A DNA stretch of 64,000 nt from assembly GCF_021398715.1 (NCBI RefSeq), contig NZ_CP090347.1, positions 2,480,001 to 2,544,000 of the forward strand, given 5' to 3'. The translations under genes were made by a program, and so were the position numbers. Positions within the stretch are counted from its first letter, which is position 1. Each line of letters starts with the position of its first letter. The notes under the pieces are model-generated. The model did no database searches, was not told the origin of the DNA, and was given only the letters and a program-made list of their open reading frames with translations. This DNA is from Microbacterium binotii. Lineage in GTDB: Bacteria; Actinomycetota; Actinomycetes; Actinomycetales; Microbacteriaceae. Below are positions 43,652 through 52,890 of this stretch, one piece after another.

Positions 43652-44962
43652 TCAGCGACCGACCCGCGTACGCAGTCGTTCGACGATCGCGCGCTCGTCG
43701 GCACGCACGAGACGGTAGTCGCGCACGACCACACGCCCCGCGACGATCACGTGGCGTGGCCTGCGCCCGGGGGCGGTCCAGAGCAGTCCCGCCACGGGAT
43801 CCGCGACACCCGCATCCGCCACCGAGTCCACGTCCCACACGCACACGTCCGCGGCCGCTCCCGGCCTCAGGTGGCCGAGCTCGGGCCGGCCGAGCCCCGC
43901 AGCGGAGCCGGCGGTCGCCATCTCCAGCACGTCGCGCGCGTCGAGTTGCGGACCCACGAGTGCCGACACCTGCAGGGCCAGCCGCGCGTCGGCCAGCAGA
44001 TGGCCGGCATCGTTGGATCCCCCTCCGGACGTGCCGAGTCCCACCGCGATGCCGGCTTCGCGCATCCGTGCGACCGGCGCGATCCCCCATCCCATCGGCA
44101 CGTCGCACCCGGGGGCGTGGGTCGCGGTGACTCCTGCCGCGGCCAGACGGTCGATCTCGGCATCCGTCACATCGCAGAGGTGGGCGATCGTGACATCGGG
44201 AGCGAGCCACCCCCACTCCTCCAGCAGGTCCAGGGGGCGCCGGCCGTAGCGATCGAGCGCGATCTGCGTGTCGACCTGCTCGTTCGCCTGCGTCCGACGG
44301 CGGAGTCCGTACTCGCGCGCCACGGCTCCGAGCGCACGGAAGGTGTCCTCCCCGTCGGAATGCACGCCCGCCGGGCCCACCGCGAGCTGCAGCATCCCGT
44401 CGGCGCTCACCCCGCCCGCACCCGGCGCGAAGAGCGCGGCGGCGATGGCGCGCGCGCTCGCTTCGGCCGCCTCGGGGGCGTCCCGGGCAGAGCCGCGCAC
44501 GAAGACGAGCCTGGCACCGAGCTCGGCGGCCGCATCCGCGACGGACCGGGCGATCTCGACGGTGTCGTCGACCGGATGCGGCGAGCCCACGGGGTCGGGC
44601 CAGTTCAGCTGGTGGTCGGCCACCGTCGTCACCCCGCTCAGCAGCGACTCGGCGATGCCCGCTGAGGCCGTGGCGCCGGTGAGCGAGGCGTCGATGCCGG
44701 CGCCCGCGTAGGCCGCGGCCATCGCCGGCAGCCAGTCCCGCATCGGCACTCCCCGGGTTGCGGGCAAGGTGCGAAAGCCGGTCTGCAGGAGGTGGTGGTG
44801 CGCATTGATGAGCCCCGGCGTCACGACACAGCCGGACACATCGAGCGTCTCGCCGGGTGCCTCCCCCGACGATGACACCACGGCGCCGTCGAGCACGAGG
44901 TCGCCGTCCCGCTCGGTGCGACGGTCGACGAGGATGCGGCGCGCGCCGCGCAGGGTCAGCAT
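43652..44962 (-). CDS. TrzA/8-oxoguanine-deaminase-like amidohydrolase with altered active site
   Basis: Amidohydrolase-fold protein of the 8-oxoguanine deaminase/atrazine chlorohydrolase group. 436 aa. The beta-1 motif NAHHHLLQT (H55-H57) and the beta-6 His H261 are kept. However, where relatives have a metal His in HxHxxE the sequence is RTQANEQ (Gln225), and where they have the catalytic Asp in GLGxDG the sequence is GLGTSGGGSND (Ser312). Two metal/catalytic positions are therefore changed, and it may be inactive, use a different mechanism, or bind a ligand. Start ATG 44962. Convergent with the VanB-type gene. Confidence 0.8.
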   Translation of the reverse strand: MLTLRGARRILVDRRTERDGDLVLDGAVVSSSGEAPGETLDVSGCVVTPGLINAHHHLLQTGFRTLPATRGVPMRDWLPAMAAAYAGAGIDASLTGATASAGIAESLLSGVTTVADHQLNWPDPVGSPHPVDDTVEIARSVADAAAELGARLVFVRGSARDAPEAAEASARAIAAALFAPGAGGVSADGMLQLAVGPAGVHSDGEDTFRALGAVAREYGLRRRTQANEQVDTQIALDRYGRRPLDLLEEWGWLAPDVTIAHLCDVTDAEIDRLAAAGVTATHAPGCDVPMGWGIAPVARMREAGIAVGLGTSGGGSNDAGHLLADARLALQVSALVGPQLDARDVLEMATAGSAAGLGRPELGHLRPGAAADVCVWDVDSVADAGVADPVAGLLWTAPGRRPRHVIVAGRVVVRDYRLVRADERAIVERLRTRVGR

Positions 44963-45115
44963 GATCCGATCGTCTCAGCCCGAGATCACGGGCGCGTTAC
45001 CGCGGGCCAGCGTGCACGACTCAGCCGGGAACCGCGCTTGGACGGTCCCCGCCAGACGGAATCCGCGGTATCGGCTGAGGTGCGTCACGACGAGCCGTGC
45101 CGCGGCGCCGGCGTG

Positions 45116-46000
45116 TCAGAGACCTGCGGCGCGCTCCGCGGCCTCGACGACGTTCGTGAGCAGCAGGGCCACGGTCATGGGCCCCACACCGCCGGGGTTC
45201 GGCGACACGTAGCCGGCGACCTCCACGACATCCGGATGCACGTCGCCGTAGACGATGCTCTTGCCGGTCTCCGGATGCGTCTCACGCGTGACGCCGACAT
45301 CCAGCACGGCGACGCCCGCGCGCAGGTGCTCTGCGCGTACGAGGTGCTTGACGCCGGCGGCCGCGACCACGACGTCGGCCTGCGCGAGGTGGAACGGGAG
45401 GTCCGCGGTACCGGTGTGGGTCAGGGTGACCGTGGCGTTGATGTCGCGGCGCGTGAGCAGGAGCCCGATCGAGCGGCCGATCGTGACGCCGCGGCCGACG
45501 ACCACGACGTGTTTGCCCGCCAGGTCGTAGCCGTTGCGCTGCAACAGCTCGATCACACCGCGCGGCGTGCACGGCAGCGGCGAGGTGATCGGCGTGTTCA
45601 CGTTCAGCACGAGACGGCCGAGGTTGGTGGGGTGCAGCCCGTCGGCGTCCTTGTCTGGGTCGATCCGCTCCAGGATGCGGTCCGTGTCGAGGTGCTTCGG
45701 CAGCGGCAGCTGCACGATGTACCCGTGGCAGGTCGGGTCGGCGTTGAGCTCGTCGATCAGCGCCTCGACGTCCTCCTGCGTGGCATCCGCGGGCAGCTCC
45801 CGTTGGATCGAGTTCATCCCGATCGCGACGGACTGCTTGTGCTTCATGCCCACGTACAGCTGCGAGGCGGGATCCGCCCCCACCAGCACCGTGGCGATGC
45901 CGGGAACCACCCCGCGCTCGGCGAGTGCCGCCACGCGCGCGGTGAGTTCTTCCTTGATCGCGGCCGCGGTGCGGACGCCGTCGAGTGTGATCGCGGTCAT
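45116..46000 (-). CDS. folD: Methylenetetrahydrofolate dehydrogenase / methenyltetrahydrofolate cyclohydrolase
   Basis: Interconverts one-carbon folates with NADP. 294 aa. PS00766-like block [14 protein letters not shown] (catalytic Lys), NADP site [20 protein letters not shown], and C-terminal [24 protein letters not shown]. Start ATG 46000 with GAGGAG upstream. It lies 138 bp after glyA, beyond a hairpin; TACCCT at about 46072-46077 on the minus strand could give it its own promoter. Confidence 0.96.
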   Translation of the reverse strand: MTAITLDGVRTAAAIKEELTARVAALAERGVVPGIATVLVGADPASQLYVGMKHKQSVAIGMNSIQRELPADATQEDVEALIDELNADPTCHGYIVQLPLPKHLDTDRILERIDPDKDADGLHPTNLGRLVLNVNTPITSPLPCTPRGVIELLQRNGYDLAGKHVVVVGRGVTIGRSIGLLLTRRDINATVTLTHTGTADLPFHLAQADVVVAAAGVKHLVRAEHLRAGVAVLDVGVTRETHPETGKSIVYGDVHPDVVEVAGYVSPNPGGVGPMTVALLLTNVVEAAERAAGL

Positions 46001-46099
46001 TGTCGTCTCCTCTTCGAGCCCGCCCCGAGCACACGCCGATCTGCGCGGTGAGCGCAGGGTCGCGACCGAGGGTACTCAATCACTATGCACGTAGGGATA

Positions 46100-46132
46100 C
46101 GGATGCGGCAACACCCGGTGCTGCCGCATCCG
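46100..46132 (-). terminator. Hairpin downstream of glyA
   Basis: Arms CGGATGCGGCA (46100-46110) and complement (46122-46132), starting 6 bp after the glyA stop in the direction of transcription. The stem contains the over-represented word GGATGCGG. Confidence 0.65.
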
Positions 46133-46138
46133 CTCCGA

Positions 46139-47413
46139 TCACTGCTGGAGGTCGGGGTACAGCGGGAACGCCGCGGTCAGCGCCGCGACGCGGGTGCGCA
46201 GCGCTTCGACGTCGGCGCCGGGCAGCAGCGCGAGCGCGATGATGTCGGCGACCTCGGTGAACTCCGCGTCGCCGAACCCGCGCGTCGCCAGCGCCGGCGT
46301 ACCGATGCGCAGACCCGAGGTGACCATCGGCGGACGCGGGTCGTTGGGCACCGCGTTGCGGTTGACCGTGATGTGGATGTCGTGGAGGAGATCCTCGGCC
46401 TGCTTGCCGTCGATGGCCGCCTCCCGGAGGTCGACGAGCACGAGGTGCACGTCGGTGCCGCCCGAGCGCACCGCGATGCCGGCATCCTTCACGTCCTGCT
46501 GGGCGAGCCGATCGGCGAGGATCGCCGCACCGCGGACCGTGCGCTCCTGGCGCTCCTTGAACTCGGGGGTCGCCGCAAGCTTGAACGCGGTCGCCTTGGC
46601 GGCGATCACGTGCATGAGCGGACCGCCCTGCTGGCCGGGGAAGACCGCGGTGTTGATCTTCTTGGCGAGGTCCTCGTCGTTCGTGAGGATGAAGCCCGAA
46701 CGGGGGCCGCCGATCGTCTTGTGCACGGTCGAGGAGACGACGTGCGCGTGCGGGACCGGGTTCGGGTGCACGCCCGCGGCGACGAGGCCCGCGAAGTGCG
46801 CCATGTCGACCCAGAGGTAAGCGCCGACCTCGTCGGCGATCTCGCGGAAGCGCGCGAAGTCGAGCTGGCGGGGATACGCGGACCAGCCGGCGATGATGAC
46901 CTTCGGCTTGTGCTCGACGGCGAGGCGGTGCACCTCGTCCATGTCGATGACGCTGGTCTCCGGGTCGACGCCGTACGCGACGATGTTGTAGAGACGGCCG
47001 GAGAAGTTGATCTTCATACCGTGCGTCAGGTGACCGCCCTGGTCGAGCGAGAGGCCGAGCAGCGTGTCGCCGGGGCGGGCGATCGCGTGCAGCACCGCGG
47101 CGTTGGCGGACGCACCGGAGTGCGGCTGCACGTTGGCGAAACCGGCGCCGAACAGCGACTTGGCGCGGGCGATCGCCAGCTCCTCGGCGACGTCCACCTC
47201 TTCGCAGCCGCCGTAGTAGCGGCGACCCGGGTAGCCCTCGGCGTACTTGTTCGTGAGCACGGAGCCCTGCGACTGCAGCACCGAGACGGGTACGAAGTTC
47301 TCGGACGCGATCATCTCGAGATACCCGCGCTGACGCTCGAGCTCGCGCTCGAGAACCTGAGCGATCTCGGGGTCGACCTCTGCGAGGGGGGCGTTGAAGT
47401 ACGGGTCGGTCAT
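46139..47413 (-). CDS. glyA: Serine hydroxymethyltransferase
   Basis: PLP enzyme converting serine and tetrahydrofolate to glycine and methylene-tetrahydrofolate. 424 aa. [32 protein letters not shown], the PLP lysine block [19 protein letters not shown] and [15 protein letters not shown] are all present. Start ATG 47413 with GGGAGAG 5 nt upstream. Preceded by a ZTP riboswitch, which would raise expression when folate carbon units run short. folD follows. Confidence 0.97.
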   Translation of the reverse strand: MTDPYFNAPLAEVDPEIAQVLERELERQRGYLEMIASENFVPVSVLQSQGSVLTNKYAEGYPGRRYYGGCEEVDVAEELAIARAKSLFGAGFANVQPHSGASANAAVLHAIARPGDTLLGLSLDQGGHLTHGMKINFSGRLYNIVAYGVDPETSVIDMDEVHRLAVEHKPKVIIAGWSAYPRQLDFARFREIADEVGAYLWVDMAHFAGLVAAGVHPNPVPHAHVVSSTVHKTIGGPRSGFILTNDEDLAKKINTAVFPGQQGGPLMHVIAAKATAFKLAATPEFKERQERTVRGAAILADRLAQQDVKDAGIAVRSGGTDVHLVLVDLREAAIDGKQAEDLLHDIHITVNRNAVPNDPRPPMVTSGLRIGTPALATRGFGDAEFTEVADIIALALLPGADVEALRTRVAALTAAFPLYPDLQQ

Positions 47414-47454
47414 GACTCTCCCTGACGACGGTTTCGGACAGAAGGGTTCCGTAT

Positions 47455-47530
47455 CGGCCCAGGCGTACGGCCGAATACCGTGTCGGTCGCTCCCCGGTGG
47501 TCATCCACCTCAACGCCAGTCGCGACGCGA
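47455..47530 (-). ncRNA. ZTP (pfl) riboswitch upstream of glyA
   Basis: On the minus strand the RNA reads CGCGACTGGCG, then GGTGGATGACCACCGGGGAG, a variable stem, and CGGCCGTACGCCTGGGC. These are the conserved blocks of the pfl/ZTP aptamer, which binds the folate-stress signal ZTP/ZMP. It ends about 45 nt before the glyA start, a classical target. Confidence 0.88.
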
Positions 47531-47533
47531 TCG

Positions 47534-47539
47534 AGCATA
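47534..47539 (-). promoter_or_regulatory. -10 box upstream of the ZTP riboswitch
   Basis: TATGCT on the minus strand; the predicted start near 47527 coincides with the first aptamer bases. Confidence 0.6.
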
Positions 47540-47609
47540 CCGGAAGCGGACACCGGGCACACCTGAACGCACGGTGACGGCGGACGAACGCATGGTGCGC
47601 CGGGAACAG

Positions 47610-47628
47610 GTTTGTTAAGGTTCCTTAC
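47610..47628. promoter_or_regulatory. Putative ROK operator over the GH20 promoter
   Basis: GTTTGTTAAGGTTCCTTAC matches the pattern GTTTGTTA-N5-CCTTAC found upstream of the ROK regulator at 58264-58282. It contains the -10 box TAAGGT (47616-47621), 7 nt before ATG 47629, so a bound repressor would block a leaderless promoter. Confidence 0.72.
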
Positions 47629-49122
47629 ATGTCAACCGGCCTCGTCCCGCGACCGACGTCCGTGGCCCTCCGCGACGGCGCCTTCGCGCTGACGGATGCG
47701 GTCTCGATCACCGGCGAGGCGGAGGCGGTCGCCCTCCTGATCGCGCGGCTGCACCGGCGCACCGGCCTCTCACTCCCCGCTGCCTCGGACGCGCCGATCC
47801 GCCTGCGCATCGACGGCGAGGGCGCCGCGGAGTCCTACCGGCTGACGATCGATGCGCACACGGTCGAGCTCACCGCATCCGATGCCGCAGGCCTCCAGCA
47901 CGGCGTGCATACGCTGCTCCAACTGGTGGCGCCCACGAGGCAGGGATGGGTGTGGCCCGCCGTCGTGATCGATGACGCACCCCGCTTCGCCCACCGCGGG
48001 CTGATGCTCGACGTCGCCCGGCACTTCTTCGGTGTCGACGTCGTCGAACGCCTGCTCGAGCGGATGGCGGAGCTCAAGCTCAACGTGCTGCACCTTCACC
48101 TCAGCGACGACCAGGGCTGGCGGCTCGCGCTGGATTCACGGCCCCGTCTGGCGGAGGCCGCCTCGGGCTCGGCGGCCCTGGGTGATGCGGGCGGCTGCTA
48201 CTCACGCGCCGACTGGGGACGCATCCTGGATGCGGCGGCCTCGCATCACATCACGGTGATCCCCGAGTTCGACGTCCCGGGCCACACGCACGCCGTGGGG
48301 CTCGCGTACCCCGAGGTCGCCCGGCCTCCCGTCGTCACGCCCGAGCTCGAGGAGACGGCCGCGGAGTTCGGGGGCGGCCTGCCCGTCGCCGGGCAGGCGT
48401 ACACCGGCTTCGGCGTGGGCTTCTCGTCGTTGCGGATCGGCGAGGCGGCGACGAGCGCGTTCCTGCGCGATGTCTTCACCGAACTGGCCGAGCTGACGCC
48501 GGGACCGTACCTGCACATCGGCGGGGACGAAGCCCTCGGCACCTCGCGCGACGACTACGCCGCGGCGATCGCGGAGGTCACCACGCTCGTGGCCTCGCGG
48601 CAGAAGACGCCCATCGCCTGGCACGAGGCCGGCACCGCGGCGAACCTCGCGGCCGGCACGATCGGCCAGTACTGGGGCTTCGTGCGCCCCGTCGACGGCG
48701 CCGACGAGAAGGCCCGCGGCTTCCTCGAGCGCGGCGGACGCCTCATCCTGTCGCCCGCCGATGCGGTCTATCTCGACATGAAGGACAGTGCGGAGTCCGC
48801 ACTGGGCCTCACGTGGGCGAACGGGCCGACGCCGCTGCACCGCGCGTACGACTGGGAACCCGTCGAGGTCGTCTCCGGCATCCGCGAAGAGCAGATCCTC
48901 GGTGTCGAAGCGGCGCTGTGGACCGAGACGATCCGCACCGAGGACGACATTCAGCAGATGGTGTTCCCCCGTCTCGCCGCCGCCGCCGAGGTGGCCTGGT
49001 CGGCGCGCGCATCCCGATCGTGGGAGAGCTTCCGCGAGCGCCTGGCGGATCTCGCGACGCGGTGGGATGCCGACGGGCTCACTTATCGCCGGATCGACGA
49101 CGTTCCGTGGCGCCGACCATGA
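47629..49122 (+). CDS. Beta-N-acetylhexosaminidase, GH20
   Basis: Releases terminal N-acetylglucosamine from chito-oligosaccharides by substrate-assisted catalysis. 497 aa. GH20b N-terminal domain, then the barrel with FAHRGLMLDVARHFF, LHLHLSDDQGWR, VIPEFDVPGHTHA and the catalytic pair in YLHIGGDEALG; IGQYWGF precedes the C-terminal Trp block. No signal peptide, so it should act in the cytoplasm on imported oligosaccharides. Leaderless ATG. Overlaps nagA (ATGA). Confidence 0.93.
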   Translation: MSTGLVPRPTSVALRDGAFALTDAVSITGEAEAVALLIARLHRRTGLSLPAASDAPIRLRIDGEGAAESYRLTIDAHTVELTASDAAGLQHGVHTLLQLVAPTRQGWVWPAVVIDDAPRFAHRGLMLDVARHFFGVDVVERLLERMAELKLNVLHLHLSDDQGWRLALDSRPRLAEAASGSAALGDAGGCYSRADWGRILDAAASHHITVIPEFDVPGHTHAVGLAYPEVARPPVVTPELEETAAEFGGGLPVAGQAYTGFGVGFSSLRIGEAATSAFLRDVFTELAELTPGPYLHIGGDEALGTSRDDYAAAIAEVTTLVASRQKTPIAWHEAGTAANLAAGTIGQYWGFVRPVDGADEKARGFLERGGRLILSPADAVYLDMKDSAESALGLTWANGPTPLHRAYDWEPVEVVSGIREEQILGVEAALWTETIRTEDDIQQMVFPRLAAAAEVAWSARASRSWESFRERLADLATRWDADGLTYRRIDDVPWRRP

Positions 49123-50267
49123 GCGTGATCGTCCACTCGGCACGGATCGTCGACGGCGGCCGCGAGACGCCGGACGGCTGGGCGCGTTGGGACGACGGGC
49201 GCATCACGCACCGCGGCACGGGCACCGGCTGGTGCGACCACGACGGCGACACGATCGTCGATGCGCGTGCCCTGGCGGGCCCGGACGCGGTCCTCAGCCC
49301 GGGGTTCATCGACTTGCACGGGCACGGGGGCGGCGGCCGCTCCTACGAAGACGGACCGGATGCGGTGCGCGCCGCCCGCGCGCTGCATCTCGCGCACGGC
49401 ACCACACGCGCCGTCCTGTCGCTCGCGACCTCGACCCTCGACGACCTCGTCGACCGACTGAGGATGATCGCGGCCCTGACCCGCACCGCCCCCGACATCC
49501 TCGGCTCCCATCTGGAGGGTCCCTTCCTCGCACCGGGTCACCGGGGCGCGCACGCCGGAGACCTGCTGCGCGCACCCGACCCCGAGACGCTGGACGCCCT
49601 GCTTGCCGCCGGCGGCGGCACCGTGCGCCAGGTGACGCTCGCCCCGGAGCTTCCGGGCGGCCTCGACGCCGTCCGCCGCATCGTCGAGGCGGGCGTCGTC
49701 GCAGCCGTCGGACACACCTCCGCCGACGCCCGGATCGCAACCGCGGCCTTCGACGCAGGGGCGACGGTGCTGACGCACGCGTTCAACGCGATGCCCGGGC
49801 TCCACCACCGCTTCCCGGGGCCGGTCGGGGCGGCGCTCGCGGACGACCGTGTCGTGCTGGAGATCATCGCCGACGGCGTGCACCTGCATCCCGATGTCGT
49901 GCGGATCGCCGCATCCGCCGCCGTAGGCCGCTTCGCCCTCGTGACCGACGCTATGGCCGCGGCGGGCGCCGCCGACGGCGTGTATCGCCTGGGCGCGCTC
50001 GATGTGGAGGTCACGAGCGGCGTCGCGCACGTGGCCGGCACCGACACGATCGCCGGGTCCACGTTGACGCAGGATGCGGCCCTGCGCGTCGCCGTCGCGG
50101 CGGGGGTGCCACTGGTCGCCGCCGTGCAGGCCCTCACCGAGACCCCCGCGCGCGTGCTCGGCCGGGAGGATCTCGGAACCCTCGAGCCGGGGCGCCTCGC
50201 CGACGCGGTGCTGCTGAGCGCCGACCTGCGCGTCGCCCGAGTATGGCTGGGCGGCGAGCCGGTCTGA
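49119..50267 (+). CDS. nagA: N-acetylglucosamine-6-phosphate deacetylase
   Basis: Removes acetate from GlcNAc-6-P to give GlcN-6-P. 382 aa. Amidohydrolase fold with GFIDLHGHGGGG (HxH), GSHLEGPFLAPGHRGAH (metal Glu), AAVGHTSADA, THAFNAMPGLHHR and LVTDAMAAAG (catalytic Asp). Start ATG 49119 overlaps the GH20 stop. Product is the substrate of NagB, whose gene lies 2 kb away on the other strand. Confidence 0.94.
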   Translation: MSVIVHSARIVDGGRETPDGWARWDDGRITHRGTGTGWCDHDGDTIVDARALAGPDAVLSPGFIDLHGHGGGGRSYEDGPDAVRAARALHLAHGTTRAVLSLATSTLDDLVDRLRMIAALTRTAPDILGSHLEGPFLAPGHRGAHAGDLLRAPDPETLDALLAAGGGTVRQVTLAPELPGGLDAVRRIVEAGVVAAVGHTSADARIATAAFDAGATVLTHAFNAMPGLHHRFPGPVGAALADDRVVLEIIADGVHLHPDVVRIAASAAVGRFALVTDAMAAAGAADGVYRLGALDVEVTSGVAHVAGTDTIAGSTLTQDAALRVAVAAGVPLVAAVQALTETPARVLGREDLGTLEPGRLADAVLLSADLRVARVWLGGEPV

Positions 50268-50296
50268 CCCCGCCGGGCCGCGCCCGCGCGCCCGCG

Positions 50297-50302
50297 TAGA
50301 AT
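50297..50302 (+). promoter_or_regulatory. -10 box for leaderless yrdB-like gene
   Basis: TAGAAT, 6-nt gap, GTG 50309; nearly identical to the trpS promoter. Confidence 0.7.
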
Positions 50303-50308
50303 GGGCGG

Positions 50309-50683
50309 GTGAGCACCCCCTCGTCCGCGCCCCTGCCCGCCGGCACGCGCCCCGCACTGTCCGCCCTCGACGTGGTGGCGTTCCTGTGCGAGATCGGCGG
50401 CATCGTCGCCCTGGCGATCTGGGGCTTCGCGACGTGGCCGTTCCCGTGGAACCTCGTCGTCGGCATCCTCACCCCCGCCGCCGCCATCGTGCTGTGGGCG
50501 CTGTTCGTCTCCCCCCGCGCCGTCTTCGCCGTGCACCCCTTCGTGCGCGCCATCGCCGAACTCCTGGTCTACGCCGCAGCGACGGCCGCCCTGTGGTCGC
50601 TCGGTCTCACCTGGATCGGCATCGCCTACGCCGTGGTCGCGGTCACGGTGGGCCTGGTCGTCGGACGCCGCCGTTTCGCATGA
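50309..50683 (+). CDS. YrdB family membrane protein (DUF2568)
   Basis: Small membrane protein of unknown role. 124 aa, four helices; LCEIGGIVALAIWGF and VVGILTPAAAIVLWALFVSPRA are typical of the YrdB/DUF2568 family. GTG start, leaderless. Its stop overlaps the ATG of the downstream FAD oxidase gene, suggesting translational coupling, although no functional link is known. The pair splits the GlcNAc island. Confidence 0.85.
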   Translation: MSTPSSAPLPAGTRPALSALDVVAFLCEIGGIVALAIWGFATWPFPWNLVVGILTPAAAIVLWALFVSPRAVFAVHPFVRAIAELLVYAAATAALWSLGLTWIGIAYAVVAVTVGLVVGRRRFA

Positions 50684-52044
50684 TCGCGTCGGTCGTCGAC
50701 CTGCTGCGTGAGGCGCTCGGCGACCGGATCGACACGACCGGGGCGATGCTCGAGGCCGTCCGCGCCGACAAGTCGGGTCACGCCGCCGACGGCCGCGCCC
50801 TGGCCGTCGTGCACGCCGAGAGCGTCGAGGACGTCCAGGTCGCGCTGCGCATCGCCCATGCGACGGGTACGCCCGTGGTCCCGCGCGGTGCCGGCACCGG
50901 GCTCGCGGGAGGCGCGAACGTCGGCACCGGCCGGATCGCGCTCTCGCTCGCGCGGATGAGCCGCATCATCGAGATCCGCCCCGACGACCTGCTCGCCGTC
51001 GTGCAACCCGGCATCATCAACGCCGAGCTGAACGCCGAGCTCGCCCGCCACGGGGTGTGGTGGGCGCCCGACCCCGCGAGCCGCGCCATCTCGACCGTCG
51101 GCGGCAACATCGCGACCGGTGCGGGCGGGCTGCTGTGCGCGAAGTACGGCGTCGTGCGCGACGCGGTCCTCGGCGTCGACGTCGTCCTCGCCGACGGTGA
51201 GCTGGTCCGCCTCGGCCATCGCAGCGTGAAGGGCGTGACCGGCCTCGATCTGACGTCGCTCATGATCGGGTCCGAGGGCACACTCGGGGTCGTCGTGGGG
51301 GCGACGCTCAAGCTGCGCCGCCTCGTCGCCGGGCAGCCGCGCACGCTCATCGCATCCTTCAGCGACGTGCGCGCCGCGGCTGCGGGCGCCGCAGCCGTGA
51401 CCGCATCGGGTGTGCAGCCGGCGATCATGGAGCTCATGGATGCGGCGAGCCTCGCCGCAGTCCACGTGCTCCTCTCCCTGCCCGCGCCCACCGGTGGCGA
51501 GAGTCTGCTGACCGTGCAGACCGACGGACCGACGGCCGCAGACGACGCCGCGCTCATCGCGCAGGTGCTCGAGCACGCGGGCGGGCGGGTGCGCCTCGCC
51601 GCGCACGAGACGGAGGGCGAGGCGCTGCTTCAGCTGCGGCGCTCGCTGCATCCGGCCATGGAGCGACTCGGCACGACGCTCATCGAGGACGTCTCGGTGC
51701 CGCGATCGGCACTGCCTGCGATGTTCGACGAGGTCATGCGTATCGAGCGCGACTACGGACTCACGATCCCCACGGTGGCCCACGCGGGTGACGGGAACCT
51801 CCACCCGAACTTCGTCTTCGACGGCCCCGAGGTGCCGGACGTCGTCTGGCGCGCGGCCGACGACCTGTTCCGCTCCGCACTGCGCCTCGGCGGCACACTG
51901 ACCGGCGAACACGGCATCGGTGTGCTCAAGCGCCGGTGGCTGCGCGACGAACTCGGCGCACGTCAGTGGCAGCTGCAGCGCGACATCAAGCGCGTCTTCG
52001 ATCCCACCGGCATCCTCAATCCCGGCGTCGTCTTCGCCGACTGA
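50680..52044 (+). CDS. FAD-linked oxidase, GlcD/D-lactate-dehydrogenase-like
   Basis: Flavin dehydrogenase for glycolate, D-lactate or another D-2-hydroxy acid. 454 aa. PCMH domain with VVPRGAGTGLAGGANVG and STVGGNIATGAGGLLCAKYG; C-terminal FAD-oxidase domain with VAHAGDGNLHPNF, TGEHGIGVLKRRWL and PTGILNPGVVF. No GlcE/GlcF partners, resembling single-subunit Dld-II-type enzymes. ATG 50680 overlaps yrdB. Confidence 0.92.
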   Translation: MIASVVDLLREALGDRIDTTGAMLEAVRADKSGHAADGRALAVVHAESVEDVQVALRIAHATGTPVVPRGAGTGLAGGANVGTGRIALSLARMSRIIEIRPDDLLAVVQPGIINAELNAELARHGVWWAPDPASRAISTVGGNIATGAGGLLCAKYGVVRDAVLGVDVVLADGELVRLGHRSVKGVTGLDLTSLMIGSEGTLGVVVGATLKLRRLVAGQPRTLIASFSDVRAAAAGAAAVTASGVQPAIMELMDAASLAAVHVLLSLPAPTGGESLLTVQTDGPTAADDAALIAQVLEHAGGRVRLAAHETEGEALLQLRRSLHPAMERLGTTLIEDVSVPRSALPAMFDEVMRIERDYGLTIPTVAHAGDGNLHPNFVFDGPEVPDVVWRAADDLFRSALRLGGTLTGEHGIGVLKRRWLRDELGARQWQLQRDIKRVFDPTGILNPGVVFAD

Positions 52045-52110
52045 TCGCCGTCGTGTCCCCCTCGCCGCAACGATCGAGGGGTGCGATGCGGCACGCGGCA
52101 CACGGAGGGG

Positions 52111-52890
52111 TCAGAGCCCCTGCCAGTCGGGCTTTCCCTCCCAGCTGGCGCGGTAGTAGTCCGCCAGGCGCAGACGGGATGCGGCCGCCTCGTCCACCAC
52201 GACCGTCACATGCGGATGCAGCTGCACCGCGGAGCCGGGGAGCATCGCGGTGACCGGCCCCTCGAGGGCCCCGGCGACCGCATCCGCCTTCTCCTGCCCG
52301 AAGGCGAGCAGCACGAGATGCCGGGCCTCGAGGATCGTGCCGAGGCCCTGGGTGATGCAGTGACGCGGCACCTCGGAGGCGGCGGCGAAGAAGCGGGCGT
52401 TGTCCTCCCGGGTCTGCGCGGTCAGGGTCTTCACGCGCGTGCGCGATGCGAACGACGAGCCGGGTTCGTTGAACCCGATGTGCCCGTCGGTGCCGATCCC
52501 CAGGATCTGCAGGTCGATACCGCCCGCTTCCCGGATCGCACGCTCGTACTCCTCGCCCGCCGTGGCGATGCCCGCCTCACGGCCGTCCGGCACGCGGATG
52601 CGGGCCGGGTCCAGGCCCAACGGACCGACCACCTCGCGCGCGATCACCGAGCGGTAGCTCTCGGGGTGCGAGGGATCCAGCCCGACGTACTCGTCGAGCG
52701 CGAACCCGCGCACCCGCGAGACGTCGAGGTCCCCGATGCGCTCCCGCAACGCCTCGTACACGGGCAGCGGCGTCGAGCCCGTGGCGAGTCCCAGAACGGT
52801 GTCCTCCCGCTTCCGGATCAGCCGGACGATCTCGTCGGCGACGATCGCGCCGCCCTCCTGCTCCGATGCGACGATGACCACTTCAGCCAC
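52111..52890 (-). CDS. nagB: Glucosamine-6-phosphate deaminase
   Basis: Converts GlcN-6-P to fructose-6-P and ammonia. 259 aa. LGLATGSTPLPVYEAL (phosphate loop), FALDEYVGLDPSHPESY (active-site Asp), LGIGTDGHIGFNEPGSSFASRTRV (catalytic Asp/His) and GPVTAMLPGSAVQLHPHVTVVVDEAAAS. Start GTG 52890 overlaps the stop of the ROK kinase gene. Last gene of the ROK-regulated operon. Confidence 0.96.
   Translation of the reverse strand: MAEVVIVASEQEGGAIVADEIVRLIRKREDTVLGLATGSTPLPVYEALRERIGDLDVSRVRGFALDEYVGLDPSHPESYRSVIAREVVGPLGLDPARIRVPDGREAGIATAGEEYERAIREAGGIDLQILGIGTDGHIGFNEPGSSFASRTRVKTLTAQTREDNARFFAAASEVPRHCITQGLGTILEARHLVLLAFGQEKADAVAGALEGPVTAMLPGSAVQLHPHVTVVVDEAAASRLRLADYYRASWEGKPDWQGL

Noticed and set aside
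50309..52044. yrdB-like and GlcD-like genes as part of the GlcNAc pathway.
   Set aside because: They have their own leaderless promoter and no ROK site, and neither activity fits amino-sugar breakdown.
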